DNA of 64,000 nt from Triglochin maritima (GCA_963682175.1 OY821793.1:24945493-25009492), one strand, 5' to 3'; positions 22,245-34,424 are shown, numbered from the stretch's first letter. Numbers and translations are program-made. The notes: a model not told the origin generated them from the sequence alone.

Positions 22245-24770
22245 TGACCACACCACAAATTGTCGGTTGTTTTCTCATTTTACATCGAATTCAGAAGCCT
22301 AGCTTTCAGTTTTGAACACTTTGCGAAGCGACACATCGATACACATTTCATAATACAAACCGAGGAATCGAAGCTCTTGTTCATTTCTACATGGTGAGAT
22401 CTTGATAGAGGTATGTATATAACTCTGAGAATGGTATGGTGTTTTGGTGGTGTTCAGGTAGTGTCTGGAGTGAAAGGAAAATCCCTTTGTTTGTTGATGA
22501 TGGTATTTATCATTGTGATTGGAGAGTTTTTCTTCTTCTTTTCCCGACTGTAATTATAGAAGGATTTTATTGGGTTTGGACAAGGCATCCATTTTTTCTT
22601 AATGTAAAGACAAATATGGTCAGATACACTTATTTGTTTTTTGTGATAGTGTATGGTCTCTTTAGTGAAGGTATCAGTTTGGACGAGTACAAACTTTCTC
22701 GGACACATTCCTTCACTATTTCCCTCAAAATGTAGTTAATTTTCACTTTGCTTTGGTGCAATAAATACATCATGTTTGTCCATGGAAATGTAAATTAGAT
22801 ACTTGAAACTATATAACTTGCAACTAAATGGAGCTTCATAAATCATAATACTTGACAATGGCTTGTGAAATTCATATCAAACTTCAAACAAACAGGAAGC
22901 CACAATTTTAAGTACAAAACACATGGTGTTGTTTTCTGGAGTTTTTTATTAAAAAAATTTAAATTCCAATACGAAACTCACATAGTCACATACTGTGATT
23001 TGATCTTTGATTTAGGCTAATTCATTATTAGAGATTTACTAACTGAATAATTCAATGTTTGTCTAATTCATATTTTAGATTTAAGTTTCATAGAAACTTC
23101 TTAATAATGCGGGCGATTTTCGGATGTTTTTTTTGTTACTTCAAAGGATTTGCTTTATTATGATTACAATAATTTTTAATTAATTGATTTTCATAAGTAG
23201 ACGTTATGAGACCCAGGTCTAGACGTAATGGTGATAATAATTATTATAGTGATAATCCTAAAGAAACAACAGAGGTTACACCTTAACGGATGCTTGTAGA
23301 CAAGTTGGATGACATCCATACATACATCTTTAATCCATCTCTATTCTATTACAATGAAGGGCATGTGATGATGTGAAGATCAATGACCCATCCCGACATG
23401 TTTTTGGATGGAAAAACTTATTTATATTAGACTAAGATTTCGTACTTACTTGTACTTAATATATATGATATGATTGACTCGGTCAGCTCTTATAATTATT
23501 GGTCAAAGAAATATTATTAATTTTTGTAGGTAGACATGAAATTAGAAGAGAAAAATATCCATTTACTGTGTTAGATTGTCAATCTCTCTTGAATTTAATA
23601 AAGATGCTGTGGAAATTAAGTTCCAAAATGTCGTAAGATTTACCAATTTATTGATTTATTCTTACTAACTAATTAGGTAGAGTTCTTTTGCGATTATCGT
23701 AAGATTCAGATTGAAGTTATATCCTGAAAATCTTAGTCGTGAAGTAAAGTCATAATAACATAAACATCTTTTATCTTTTAAAAGAAGAAAGTTCTCATAT
23801 ATCATTTTAGTATAACTTTTGAGTACAAAAGAGAATTCCTAATCGCAGTTGGCTTGTGGTCTTTTCACATATCGTTCTCATTCAAACTCATTCTGGTTAG
23901 ATATTAGAAATAAGAAATTAGACATTGGTTCCTTTTAATTAACGATAGTGACATTATTAAATTAAAAATCAAAATCCTTAAATTGTGATCTGTAATGATC
24001 TTTAAAATGTTTAGTGAACATCAGCTTATTTCCTTCGTTGATTTGACGTAACACCTGAGGATGTTTTATATGAGATGCTTCCCATGTCCAACAAAAAAAA
24101 ATGTAGTTTGTTCCTTTGTTTACGATTATTGCAACAACAACAACAACAAAAATTGTGAGAATCTTTCTTTATTTTAGTACAATTATCTGGGAGTTTTCAA
24201 AGAAATCGTGACATAAGTACCTTCTATGGAAATGATGTTTAAGTCATTAAGCTCAAACTTTGTACTCAATAATTGGTCACTTAAGCTACCAAGCTTGTAT
24301 TAATAATAATTATTTTGCCCTTGTGTTTACTAAGTCATAGTCTCAAAATTGTAGTCGAATTCGTAGTCACCAGCAATGACTATGGAAGCAAATATTTCAA
24401 TTAGCAAGCAATATTTGGCATTTGAAGAAAAAAAATCAATCAAATGGACCACTTTCAACCTTGATAAAAAAAAGTGGAGATAATGAATCGTATTATGAAT
24501 GTCATGGATTGTTGGTGTCCGAGACAACAATAATAATGTGATTCACAGTATTTGAACGTCGTTGATGGATATGTCAAGGCACACAGAAAATCGTCCAAAA
24601 GATCATTTAGGCATGATACATTCCTATCGATTGTTAAATAGAACTTTTGTATTACTTGGTGATCAACGGTCCACCCATCACTTTTAGATTTATTACTCTA
24701 ACTATCTATCTATCTATCTCGATAATGTCTCAATTTAACGCAGAAGGACACATGCATTTAGTGTTGTGCA
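22245..24770. other. Kinase 3' flank and gene-free AT-rich DNA
   Basis: The first 400-500 bp should be the kinase 3' untranslated region. Beyond that no gene was recognised. A (CAA)n microsatellite lies at 24132-24149 and a short CTAT repeat near 24702. Confidence 0.5.
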
Positions 24771-24774
24771 ACTT

Positions 24775-24925
24775 TCAGGTCCGGTCCAGTTTTTTGCACC
24801 GGATCGGACCGATCGGTCCGAATTTTGGTTCGGACTCCGGGACAAATTTAGTTTTCGATTTAATCTGGTTCGGTCCGAATTCGGTACAAAATCTATTTTT
24901 TCCCTTGAAAATCCGGTCCTTGTAT
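24775..24925. repeat. GGTCCG-rich repeat with an 18-bp palindrome
   Basis: Words GGTCCGG, TTCGGTCCGAA and TTCGGACTCCGG recur. A perfect 18-bp palindrome TCGGACCGATCGGTCCGA lies at 24804-24821. This composition is common in plant non-autonomous repeats. No termini were identified. Confidence 0.5.
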
Positions 24926-25275
24926 TACTTGCCGACGCTCACCGCTACCTGCATTTGTTATAGATATCTTAAAGAAATATCTCGATTGGTTAAGGACCTA
25001 AGGTGCAATTAAACCCGACCCCACCAAACCTCCAGACATTGACTGGCCGTCAAAGATCCGAAATGGATCCACCGGACCCGATTACGGGCCCCACGTCACA
25101 CCACCCGGGCCACAAAACACCTGAAATCCTAAAAAGTAAAAAAAAAACCCCACTACAATCACGATCGCATCCAACGGTCGAGATCTCCCGAGAAGTCCCA
25201 CTCAACGGCCAATCTCATTCCCGTCGAGGAAGAAGAGTCAGTTCGAACACGGCGCTTTGCAACCACCACGCCTTC

Positions 25276-25283
25276 TATAAATA
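25276..25283 (+). promoter_or_regulatory. TATA box of the OTU protease gene
   Basis: TATAAATA lies in CTTCTATAAATACCCC, followed about 30 bp later by a TTTCTTTCTCTC pyrimidine-rich stretch typical of plant start sites. A leader exon ending AAG at 25374 fits. Confidence 0.75.
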
Positions 25284-25374
25284 CCCCATTTCTCTTCTTT
25301 TCTTCTTTCTTTCTCTCGTTTTTCTCTCGATCTCGGCTTTGGTGTGTTTTGGGGGCGATTGCTTCGATAGGAAG

Positions 25375-26906
25375 GTACGATTCGAACCTGAGTTTTCCGA
25401 TTCTGTGGTGATCGGCGAGATTGGAGTCGAGTTGGGATTTGAGACTCTGGATTTGGTTTTGTAGAGATTTAGGTTTGTATTTTTGTTGGAAATGGAGTTG
25501 GGAGTGTAGTTTCGTTGATGGAGGATTAAGGTGGATTTGGATTGTTAATATCATGATTTTTTAATGCTAAAGTAATTTACTTCGAAATCACGTTGCATCC
25601 GAAATCCGGAGCAGAGAGAGGTTTTTGTAAGTGATTGTCGTTTGAAATTTGCTTCTGATAAAAGGAAAAGCGGTTTTGCGATTTTTGGTGAAGAACTGGT
25701 TGAGGTGATTTAGGTTTGGATTGTTCTTGGAATTGGTTGGAAATGGACTTGGGAATGTAGTTTCGTTGATGGAGGATTAAGGGAGATTTGGATTGTTAAT
25801 AGCGTGATTTTTTAATGCTGAACTAATCTACTTCGAAATCGAGTTGCTTCTGGAATCCGGAACAGAGAGAGATTTTTGTAAGTGATTGTGGCTTGAAATT
25901 GCTTCTGAGGAAAAGCAGTTTTGCGATTTTTAATCTTGTAGTGACCACCTGTGAAATTTGGGTTTAAGTACCATCGGTAATGTTTTGGTTTTGGTTTTGT
26001 TGTTCATGAAGAACTGTTGAGGTGATTTAGGTTTGGATTGTTGTTGAATTGGTTGGAAATGGACTTGGAGGTATAGTTTCGTTGATGGAGGATTAAGGTG
26101 GATTTGGATTGTTAGACTATAATTGTTTTAGTGCTAAATGAATTTATCTTGAAATCTTGCTGCTTCGGAATATTGCACTCCGCATGGAGGATTTTTTCTA
26201 AGTGATTGTGGCTTGCAATTGCTTCTGGTAAAAGGAAAGGCGGTTTCCCAATTTTTAGTATTGTAGTGACTGCCAGAGAAGTTTGGGTTTATGTAGCATC
26301 GATAATGTTGGGATATTCGTTGGTGGTTGGTGAGGTACAGGGTTGATAAATAGTTGAATAGAGTGTTACAAGTTCTTTAGGTTTTGATTATAGGAATTGT
26401 TTGGAACTGGACTTGGAAGTCTAGGTTCGTTGTTGAAGGATTGAGTTGAATTTGGATTGTTTGAGTGGATCTTTTGAATGAAAAAGTAATGTGCTTTGAA
26501 TTTGTGCTGCTCCGGAATTCCAGAGCTTACAGGGTTTTGTTAATGGATTTTAACTAATTGCTTCTGGTAAAAGGAAAAGTTGTTGCTGAACTGTGGCAAC
26601 ACACTTTCAACAATTTAATTGTTTTACCTATTTTTTCATGTTTATAGTGTCTTTCTCTCCTTATGGTTCTATGAGTCATTTATGTATGGTAGTGACTGTC
26701 AGTAAAGTTTGGGTTTAAGTATCATCAAGAATGTTGCAATATAAAGAATTTTTGTCAGTGGTTTTAGTTTTACCATGTGAAGTAGATGTTCCCATTTGCA
26801 TGTTATGCTTGAGAATAAATTTGGTTTCGAGCGTTTTTTTCTTTTTGGATCAAAGATTTGACTGCAAGCACTGAACCATGGTCCCTTTAACAGTTGATAT
26901 TTGTAG
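25375..26906 (+). other. Leader intron of the OTU gene
   Basis: A donor AAG|GTACGA at 25374/25375 and an acceptor TTTGTAG at 26906 bracket 1532 bp of T-rich DNA just before the start codon. No coding frame with family similarity lies inside. Long first introns in 5' leaders are common in plant housekeeping genes. The donor choice is inferred. Confidence 0.6.
25488..26700 (+). repeat. Four tandem copies of a 250-350 bp unit in the leader intron
   Basis: Units begin GGAAATGGAGTTGGG (25488), GGAAATGGACTTGGG (25739), GGAAATGGACTTGGAG (26055) and GGAACTGGACTTGGAAG (26403), spaced 251, 316 and 348 bp. Each carries TTCGTTGATGGAGGATTAAG, GATTTGGATTGTT, TTGCTTCTG and AAAAGGAAA-GCGGTTTTGCG or variants. 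Divergence rises towards the last copy. Confidence 0.85.
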
Positions 26907-26909
26907 GTG

Positions 26910-29900
26910 ATGATAATGTACGACCAAGATCCAGATGTTGTCCGTTGGGGCCTCAATCTTCTAAGTGGCGATCCATATCCAAATAATGAATATCATGAAA
27001 ACGAAAACGAAAACGCCACTCAGAACGGCACAATGTATTGTGATGAGAATTATGTAAGGGAAGTTCATATTGAGAGAAACCATTCGATGGTAGAAAATGA
27101 TGAGATGCTCGCTCATGCTCTTCAAGAAGAATTTTCTCAACTTGCCGTTGCTGAAGAATCTGGTACTTCACATGCCAATTCAGAGCATTCTCATGCATGC
27201 GTACTTGCACAAGATTGGTTTGATCCATCAACTCAGACTTATCGCTCTGGTAACAGAAGTAGCAGTAATTTTTTATCCAAGTCTGTCTCTGATCTGCTGT
27301 ATAGGTTAATTCTCACTGAATTTTAGATGTTTGGTTGTGTCAAACAGGGAATGAGAACTTTCAGGAGGAGGTAAATGATGTGGCACCTTCCACCTCATGT
27401 TCAAGTCCTGAAGACTACCATGAAAACAGAGAATGCTCATTGGAACTAACAGATGAGTTTGGCGAATTAGATGGCGAAGTAGTCCAAAGATTGGATCAAA
27501 TGACTCCAGTTCCTGTAAGTTAGTATTTGAATGCAGACAACTTTTCTCATTTCATTTTTCCCCTAGCAAATCAAGTTTGACGGCTTAACATTTTTGTATG
27601 TCCATTTCTAATGGAATCATAAAACAAACTATTTTTTGGTTTTTGAAATACAGTTGACCAAATTAAAATGGCTCTTAATTTGTCTTGACTTCTTAGTTAT
27701 TGTGATTTGTGAAGTTGTAGATAGTCGTTTGCATTTCGAATCATGGGTTAATCGGACAGAGTCTATGTTAGCTCGGGATATGGCTGTTATTACCTCCCCC
27801 CTTACCCCACATATGGTGGGGGACTGGGTTCTTTGAGGCTTCGGGTAGCATTGACGTTGACGTAATATTTCAGGAGTAAAATTCAATAGTAATGCTATGA
27901 CCTCTTCAGTGGCATTACATATGATGTTATGTGGTCCTTAAGAATCATGGTAATAAGTGCACGTTGCATCCTCCTTCACATATACCATCAAATGACCCCT
28001 CATTCTTTGATTAATAGTTTATTACTTTTGTCGTTGATACAGCATGTTCCAAGGATTAATGGAGAAATTCCTACAATTGACGAGGCTACCTCTGATCATC
28101 AAAGGCTTCTTGACAGGTCTTTCTCAAATACTCCAGAGCTTTCATGGAGCATCTTTCATTAAAAACTCTAAAGACTGTTCTTAGTATTCTTAATCGATCA
28201 TAAATGAAAATATCTTTACCTAGTTTTCTATAATTGTGGTCAGCAGACTATATGCTGCATGAACATAAATCTTAACGTTATTTGCATGTGACCTTCTAAA
28301 TTTCTTTATGTTCATGGCCTGCGTTGCCCAATTTCATGCACCTTTGTTTTGTTTCTTTTATCAATTCTATGAAGCACATATACAGGTAAAAGAATCCGGT
28401 GTGATACGATACGGGTGTGCGGGGATTCGGCAATTTCCCAAAAATCAAGATACGGGGATAAGGCTAAAATATTAAATATTAATAATATATTCTGGTAAAA
28501 AAATATTAATATACCTAAAGTCAAAAACTAAACAAGTAAAAATAATAGTCAAAAGCTAAAATGACATAAACAAATAGACGCGAGTGCCGGAGGAGGGGTT
28601 TCTGGGGTTGGGTGTTGGGTTGTGTTCGTGAGCTGAGGTGTTAGGGTTAGAAGAGGGGTTGGGAAATTTCAGAAAAGAATTTAAGATTACAAAAAATTGA
28701 AAAAAAACCCACATTACTAATTAATTCTTAAAACAGGCGTATCCCCTCGTATAGTCATATCCCGCCGAATCCCCCCCCCCCCCCCCCCAAACACCTAAAG
28801 TCTGCTACTGTAGGATATGCCACGTGGCGTACCCAATACGCACGAAGCCGCACCCTCACACAGTACGCACCTAGTGCAGGTGCAGCTTGGGTTTAGAAGA
28901 ATCCGTGCTTCATACATCATGCAATCCTGTTATGAATGTGTTACTAATGTCTTTCTTAATAATATTTCAGAGCTCAGAGCCTAAGACACCCATTTGCAGC
29001 ATTTGACTTATACTTTGTTTGTATTCTAAAGCTTGTCCTTTTTATCTTTTAGATTACGATTGTATGATCTAGTTGAGCTCAAGGTTAAAGGGGATGGAAA
29101 TTGTCAGGTCAGTATTTGTATTTGGTATTTATTAATTAAGTTACCAAATTTGATAATTCATGTTCCACTTCCATTTCAGTTTTGTGATTTTTTCTCTAGG
29201 AAGGGAGACAAAATGATGAAAAAACTGTTTGTGATTGGAGTGTTTTCTCTGTAGTGGTTCACTACGGAAAAGTTGACTAGCTTTGAGTTACAACAACAAA
29301 GCCTTTAATCCCAAAGTTGACTAGCTTTGAGTTATTCACCTAAATTTGTTATTTTCTTTGCTTTTACCAATGAACAGAAGTCTTTCTAAAGTTTTGATAT
29401 GCTTTATAGTGTCATATACAAACAAAGGTTGGAGTATTAGTTGAAGAAACGTACTTTCTTACCAAAATGGTATCGATATATCTAACTCTAATATGTGGTG
29501 TAACTGATATTCCCGACTGATTGGCCTGCAAAAGTTCAAATCCTCATTTTAAATTTTTTATCCAGTCAAATTCAAATCCACTCTTGAGTATATTTTGATT
29601 CTCCATGTATTACCATCAGACCTTGTAATGCCATTACCATAGATGTATCCTGCAACTGAAGGTGTTGTTCTTCTAATTGAATATTTTACAGTTTCGTGCA
29701 TTATCCGATCAGTTTTACCGTACTACAGAGCACCACAGATTTGTGAGACAGCAAGTTGTTAACCAGGTCCAGATCCTGACTTTTTATTTGCTACAAGTTT
29801 TTTTCTTATTTGATTATCTGCACTTGCTGCATATTTTCCGCTTGAGACAGTAGTTTTTTTTTCTGTTGACTTTCAGTTGAAGTTGCAACCAGAGATGTAT

Positions 29901-31626
29901 GAAGGATATGTTCCTATGGGCTATGCTGAATATATCAAAAAGATGTCCACGTATATTCCTTCTCCCTGGCTATTATTGAATTTCTCTCCTGAATTCTCTA
30001 AATCCTGTGTTTTTTTGTTGACTTGTTTGGATCTTCAACAGAGATGGGGAATGGGGTGACCATGTTACTTTGCAGGCTGCCACAGATTTGGTGTGGTTAT
30101 TCGTTTTACTTTTGTTGATTTTCCTTTTCCTCAAGTTGAAAGATTCTGATTCATCATCTGTTTTTGGACCTAAAATTCATTTTCATGTGTACGACTTGTG
30201 ATAAACACCAATGACTAAATAAGCAAATGCATTTCACTATTACAACTGATGATATCTTACGTTGTAAAAAGACTAAAATAAATCAGCTAAGTAAATTTGT
30301 ATGGGATGCATTATTAAATTAATCTATTTGAAATTATAAATTTGAATGTTGCAACCCTATAAATCGGGGAGAGCCTGTGGTAATGATTTTGATCTTGTTA
30401 ATGGGTTTTTACGGGTTTCCATAGATGCCGCCGATGAGGCTCTCCTTTTGATCAAAGACATTTATGGGCATGTTGAATGATTAATTGTGATCATGGATAA
30501 AGTACAAGTTTTTGGTGCATGCTTCATTGAGTGATCAATAAATTGTCTCTAGCGTTTTGACTTAATATTTAGTAGTAATATAAGTTTCCAAGAAGCCTAG
30601 GACCTGGTTCTTTGATTATTTTAAGGAAGTGAAAAAAACATCAAGGTAATATTATATCCACACATTATGTGATAATACGATCTTCAGAAAATAAATATAG
30701 GTCTTGATTACCAGTTAATATTTCTCTTACAAACTTAAAATTGCCTCACAGGGTGAACTTCACACACGTCTTTTCTGCACATGCAAAAAAGAAGAAGAAT
30801 GTATTCATTGCTTAACATGTGTAACTCTGATGCAGTATGGTGTCAAAATATTCGTCATAACATCGTTCAAGGATACATGTTACATCGAGATTCTTCCCAA
30901 TGTTCAGAAGTCAAAACGAGGTAACATAACTATATACTAATATTCAAGTTCATTGCATTTTTCGGATAAAAATGTTCCTACTTCCGAATATCTTCACTTT
31001 TTAAAAAAATTGAGCTTCACAAACTAGTGACAGTTTCTTAAAAGTGATCATGCACATTGTTCTTTTAATTTCATAGTTTCTTCAACTCGTACACACATTC
31101 ACTATATCCAGAAGCGATGAAACAGTGCCGGAGGAAAATAAACCGAAATCCAATACAAAAGTAATTTATAATGATATAAGTTATGCAAAGCAAGGACCTG
31201 ATCTCTTTGAGTGTAGCATATCCTTGTAGAAGCACAGAATGGTGTATCTTCCAACCACATCTTATTTTTACCCAATACTGATTTTTTGGTTCTTACCGAA
31301 TAGGTTTTTTTTATAGTAACTACCTTCTTTATTGCCTATCCCAACTGGTTTGGATGGTTTGGAATCGTAACAGGTCTGTTGTTCTTTATTAACTACCTTT
31401 TGTCTTCACAGTTATTTTCTTGAGCTTCTGGGCAGAAGTGCACTATAACTCAATCTATCCTGAAGGAGGTAAATAATTTTTCTTCTTCTTTGTTTCAGTA
31501 CATTATGTTGATTCCTGACTTAATTTTTGTTTTGTTTTGTCTCCAATTCTGTATTCTGTTGCAGATTTCCCTGTTTCGGATTCTAAGAAGAAAAAAAGGT
31601 GGTGGCGATTTGGACATAAGCAATAG
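26910..31626 (+). CDS. OTU-domain cysteine deubiquitinase, OTU9/10 type, 10 exons
   Basis: Exons: 26910-27249, 27348-27514, 28043-28116, 29053-29107, 29692-29766, 29877-29950, 30042-30090, 30836-30920, 31412-31468, 31565-31626. All phases join and give 345 residues, the length I recall for Arabidopsis OTU9. The N-terminal part (QDPDVVRWGLNLL) is typical of this plant group. The OTU core shows Asp208-Gly-Asn-Cys211 (catalytic Cys), EWGDHVTLQAATDLYGVKI, and FWAEVHYNSIYP with catalytic His317. The C-terminus is basic (SKKKKRWWRFGHKQ). The family removes ubiquitin from proteins. ATG at 26910 directly follows the leader-intron acceptor; ATG at 26916 is the alternative start. Intron 3 has a GC-rich insertion. 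Confidence 0.95.
28383..28915. other. GC-rich unclassified insertion in OTU intron 3
   Basis: This stretch differs sharply in base use from the surrounding AT-rich intron. It begins near AAAAGAATCCGGTG and ends near AGAAGAATCCGTGC, contains ATACGGG words and a run of 18 C (28771-28788), then a GC-rich segment with CACGTGGCGTACCC. It may be a degraded transposon. No inverted termini or target duplication could be set. Confidence 0.4.
29266..29336. repeat. Short direct repeats around an Au-SINE-like word
   Basis: AAAGTTGACTAGCTTTGAGTTA occurs at 29269 and 29312, bracketing ACAACAACAAAGCCTTTAATCCCAA. The bracketed word is a known 5' part of plant Au-type SINEs. The direct repeats may be a target duplication of a truncated SINE; at about 22 bp they are long for that. 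Confidence 0.45.
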
Positions 31627-31834
31627 GCTTAGAATCCCACTCTCCAGGTTCACTTGTGTTAATAATGCCTGCTGTATCTTGTTCTACCAGGGCAACATTG
31701 CTGGATCAGGTGCACCAATCTTGTATTGTGATGTGACGACTAGGTGTGCCGGAAACAAGTGGATCTGGACTATATTCTTAGTTTCTCACTCTTTCTTCCA
31801 TACACCCCATGGTCAAATTTTTGTTCCTTACGAG
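31627..31834. other. OTU gene 3' untranslated region
   Basis: This follows the TAG at 31624-31626. There is no further coding similarity. Confidence 0.5.
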
Positions 31835-32683
31835 CTGATATGACTTGTGAAGAACGCTCTAAGCCTCTAACCAATCTTTTTTTCTTCTTCCATTCAGTGC
31901 ACTCAATTTTGATGTTAGCAAAAAATCTGATCGCATGTAAAGCTACATTGTGTCAAGTCTTCAATATTCCAAACAACATTTTTTTTTGTTTCTCTCATTT
32001 GTTAGATCTGTTGTTGCAGGACTTTTGAAGTACAAGATGGTGGATGAATTTGCTAACTATTATGTTTGTTCCAAATTATGTTAAAAGGTCAAACTGAAAA
32101 CAATGAATCTGTTTAGCTTAATGTCCCAGTCCGCTTGGCAAACGAGTTCCAAGTTTCAAAGAATCGAAGCTTCATAAATATAGTTTGCATTTTTGTGTCA
32201 GCGAACAGCTTGAGAACATGCAACTCTCCTCTTTACTAAATTTTCACCACATAAATTTCAGGCATCAATATTCTCAATCATTTGCTGTGGTAAACAAAGG
32301 GCAAGAGCTTCATATGTTTGTCCAAATTTTTAAATGTTATGGAAACTCAAAATGACATTACTCATGTCCAATACCATGGCACCAAAATCATTCATTTTAT
32401 TTTCTTTTGGGTACATTACAATTTACAACATAGACTTCTTGCAAGAGAACTTATATTTTTCGTTGAAGCTCGACATCAAACATTAGAACCAACCTTAGGA
32501 TGTAACGGCTATCCTTCGTCCTCTTTATCGCCCGACCCGCAACCCGCGACACATTCATCTGTTTAGTAATGACATGGTGGTGTTTGGTCAAAGCTTCTAT
32601 GTTTTTGGACTTACATAATTACATTTTTAGAAACTTGGCAGCGAATTAGTTTTGGAAGTCGTTTCAGTCATTGGAAAACTGGA
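31835..32683. repeat. Old duplicated segment, copy 1
   Basis: This stretch resembles 35140-35757 followed by 37870-37960. Shared strings include GCATGTAAAGCTACAT, ATATTCCAAACAA, AACCAACCTTAGGATGTAAC, TTTTTAGAAACTTGGCAG and CATTGGAAAAC. It is clearly diverged (many substitutions and indels), so it is much older than the 17.9-kb duplication. No gene is encoded. Confidence 0.75.
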
Positions 32684-32870
32684 AGAAGAAAAAAGGGAAA
32701 TGTTTGTTGAACGCAGTGCGTCACGGACGCGCTCTACGTGGACATCCATGTCAGCCCTTACGTGGCTAAAGCATAAATGTTTTTTTGTTTTTTCTTCCTG
32801 ATGTCCACTCAAATCACATTAAATGCGTTTCAACTCAGCACGTTCTCTCTCTCCACCCAAATACAAATAT

Positions 32871-33215
32871 GATGACACTCTTTCTTTCTTCTTCATTCTT
32901 TCTCTCCAGAATAAATCACCATTTCGAGCAAGATATTAGGTCGAAGAAGCGTCTGATGCCGCCTCCCTGGATTCTTCACAACGTAAGCAGCGTGAATGGG
33001 ACGGTGCGAAGACTTCCTGATGTTCTTGTCAGCGTTAGCATCGTGAATGTGACGATCCGGTGGTGAAGACTTCGCACCACAACATCTTTGCTGCACTGTT
33101 GGAGTGCCCGTGACAGAAAAAGAATGAAGAAGAAAGAAAGAGTGTCATCGACCGTCCCATTCACGTTACTTACGTTGTGAAGAACCCTGAGAGTCGGCAT
33201 CAGACGCTTCTTCGA
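32871..33215. repeat. Two interleaved inverted repeats inside the MULE
   Basis: Arm a (32871-32899, 29 bp) is perfectly complementary to 33121-33149. Arm b (32941-33005, 65 bp) is almost perfectly complementary to 33151-33215. The order a-b-a'-b' is interleaved, not nested, so only one of the two hairpins can form simply. A shorter pair (GGTGCGAAGACTT and AAGACTTCGCACC) lies in the middle. Confidence 0.9.
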
Positions 33216-33235
33216 AATAATATCTTTCTGTTCCG

Positions 33236-34090
33236 TTTCTGGACACATTTTCTTCTTATTCTGGACAACTACACTTATTCCGGACTGCAAATACACTTAT
33301 TCCGGACAGCAAATACACTTATTCCGGACAACAAATCAACTTATTCCGGACAAACTTTATGTTCCGTTTCTGGACACACTTTATTCTTAAACCGGACAAC
33401 AAATACACTTATTCCGGACAACAAATACACTTATTCCGGAAAGCAAATACACTTATTCCGGACAAACTTTATGTTCCGTTTCTGGACACACTTTCTTCTT
33501 ATTCTGGACAACTACACTTATTCCGGACTGCAAATACACTTATTCCGGACAGCAAATACACTTATTTCGGACAACAAATCAACTTATTCCGGACAAACTT
33601 TATGTTCCGTTTCTGGACACACTTTATTCTTAAACCGGACAACAAATACACTTATTCCGGACAACAAATACACTTATTCCGGACAGCAAATACACTTATT
33701 CCGGACAAACTTTCTGTTCCGTTTCTGGACACAATTTCTTCTTATTCTGGACAACTACACTTATTCCGGACTGCAAATACACTTATTCCGGACAGCAAAT
33801 ACACTTATTCCGGACAACAAATCAACTTATTCTGGACAAACTTTATGTTCCGTTTCTGGACACACTTTATTATTAAACCGGACAACAAATACACTTATTC
33901 CGGACTGCAAATACACTTATTCCGGACAGCAAATACACTTATTCCGGACAACAAATCAACTTATTCCGGACAAACTTTATGTTCCGTTTCTGGACACACT
34001 TTATTCTTAAACCGGACAACAAATACACTTATTCCGGACTGCAAATGCACTTATTCCGTACAGCAATATACACTTATTCCGGACAGACAC
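33236..34090. repeat. 22-bp minisatellite with dimeric higher-order structure
   Basis: The basic unit ACACTTATTCCGGACARCAAAT is repeated many times. Spacer modules starting GTTCCGTTTCTGGACACA recur at about 33231, 33361, 33475, 33605, 33718, 33849 and 33981. They alternate between a TTCTTCTTATTCTGG type and a TTATTCTTAAACCGG type, giving a dimer of about 244 bp. The unit lacks stop codons in all three forward frames, which creates two overlapping open frames of 277 and 259 codons that I do not regard as genes. Confidence 0.95.
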
Positions 34091-34424
34091 ATAACGTTAA
34101 CAGGACAAACACATAATGTAAACTGCACACACACATAAAGTAAGCTAGACAAATTAAGTTGATTCAACGTAAAACTTAAAAACAAATATTTTATTATGAT
34201 AAGTGTGGGCTCTGCACGAATAATGAGACTGCACGATGTCCTAGGGTCTGCACACTGTCTTATCTGTGTATTGGGAACCGGCGTTTTTTAAAAAGACAAA
34301 AACGCGCGAAGAGAAATTTCGCTGACTGGACGCTGACTCAAAGAAAAATATCTGAGCTGTACAGATCCACGTAAGGTGCGTCCGTGACGCGCGCGTCCGT
34401 CTATAACTACTCAAGAAAAAAATC

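Larger units (their letters stand above)
32695..34412. mobile_element. MULE-like DNA transposon, non-autonomous, 1718 bp
   Basis: A 9-bp direct repeat AAGAAAAAA flanks it (32686-32694 and 34413-34421), the target size typical of Mutator-like elements. Near the ends, GTGCGTCACGGACGC (32716) and GCGTCCGTGACGC (34378) are inverted, continuing to TACGTGGA on both sides, about 27 bp with few mismatches. The diverged paralogous site near 37958 lacks the element, supporting insertion. No transposase is present; the interior is inverted repeats plus a minisatellite. Confidence 0.8.

Noticed and set aside
25003..25554. Open frames around the OTU promoter
   Set aside because: They overlap the TATA box and leader exon, with no family similarity.
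27800..27850. SINE-like 3' end (CCCCTTACCCCACATATGGTGGGG) in OTU intron 2
   Set aside because: Only a short word resembles a SINE tail, and the internal promoter boxes were not found.
33236..34090. CRISPR-like regular short repeats
   Set aside because: Units are contiguous or separated by repeated spacers, not unique ones, in a plant nuclear genome with no cas genes.
33177..34138. Two long overlapping open frames (277 and 259 codons)
   Set aside because: They result from a 22-bp unit without stops in any frame. There is no start context, no domain and only periodic sequence, so they are treated as minisatellite by-products; the same applies at 51104-52065.
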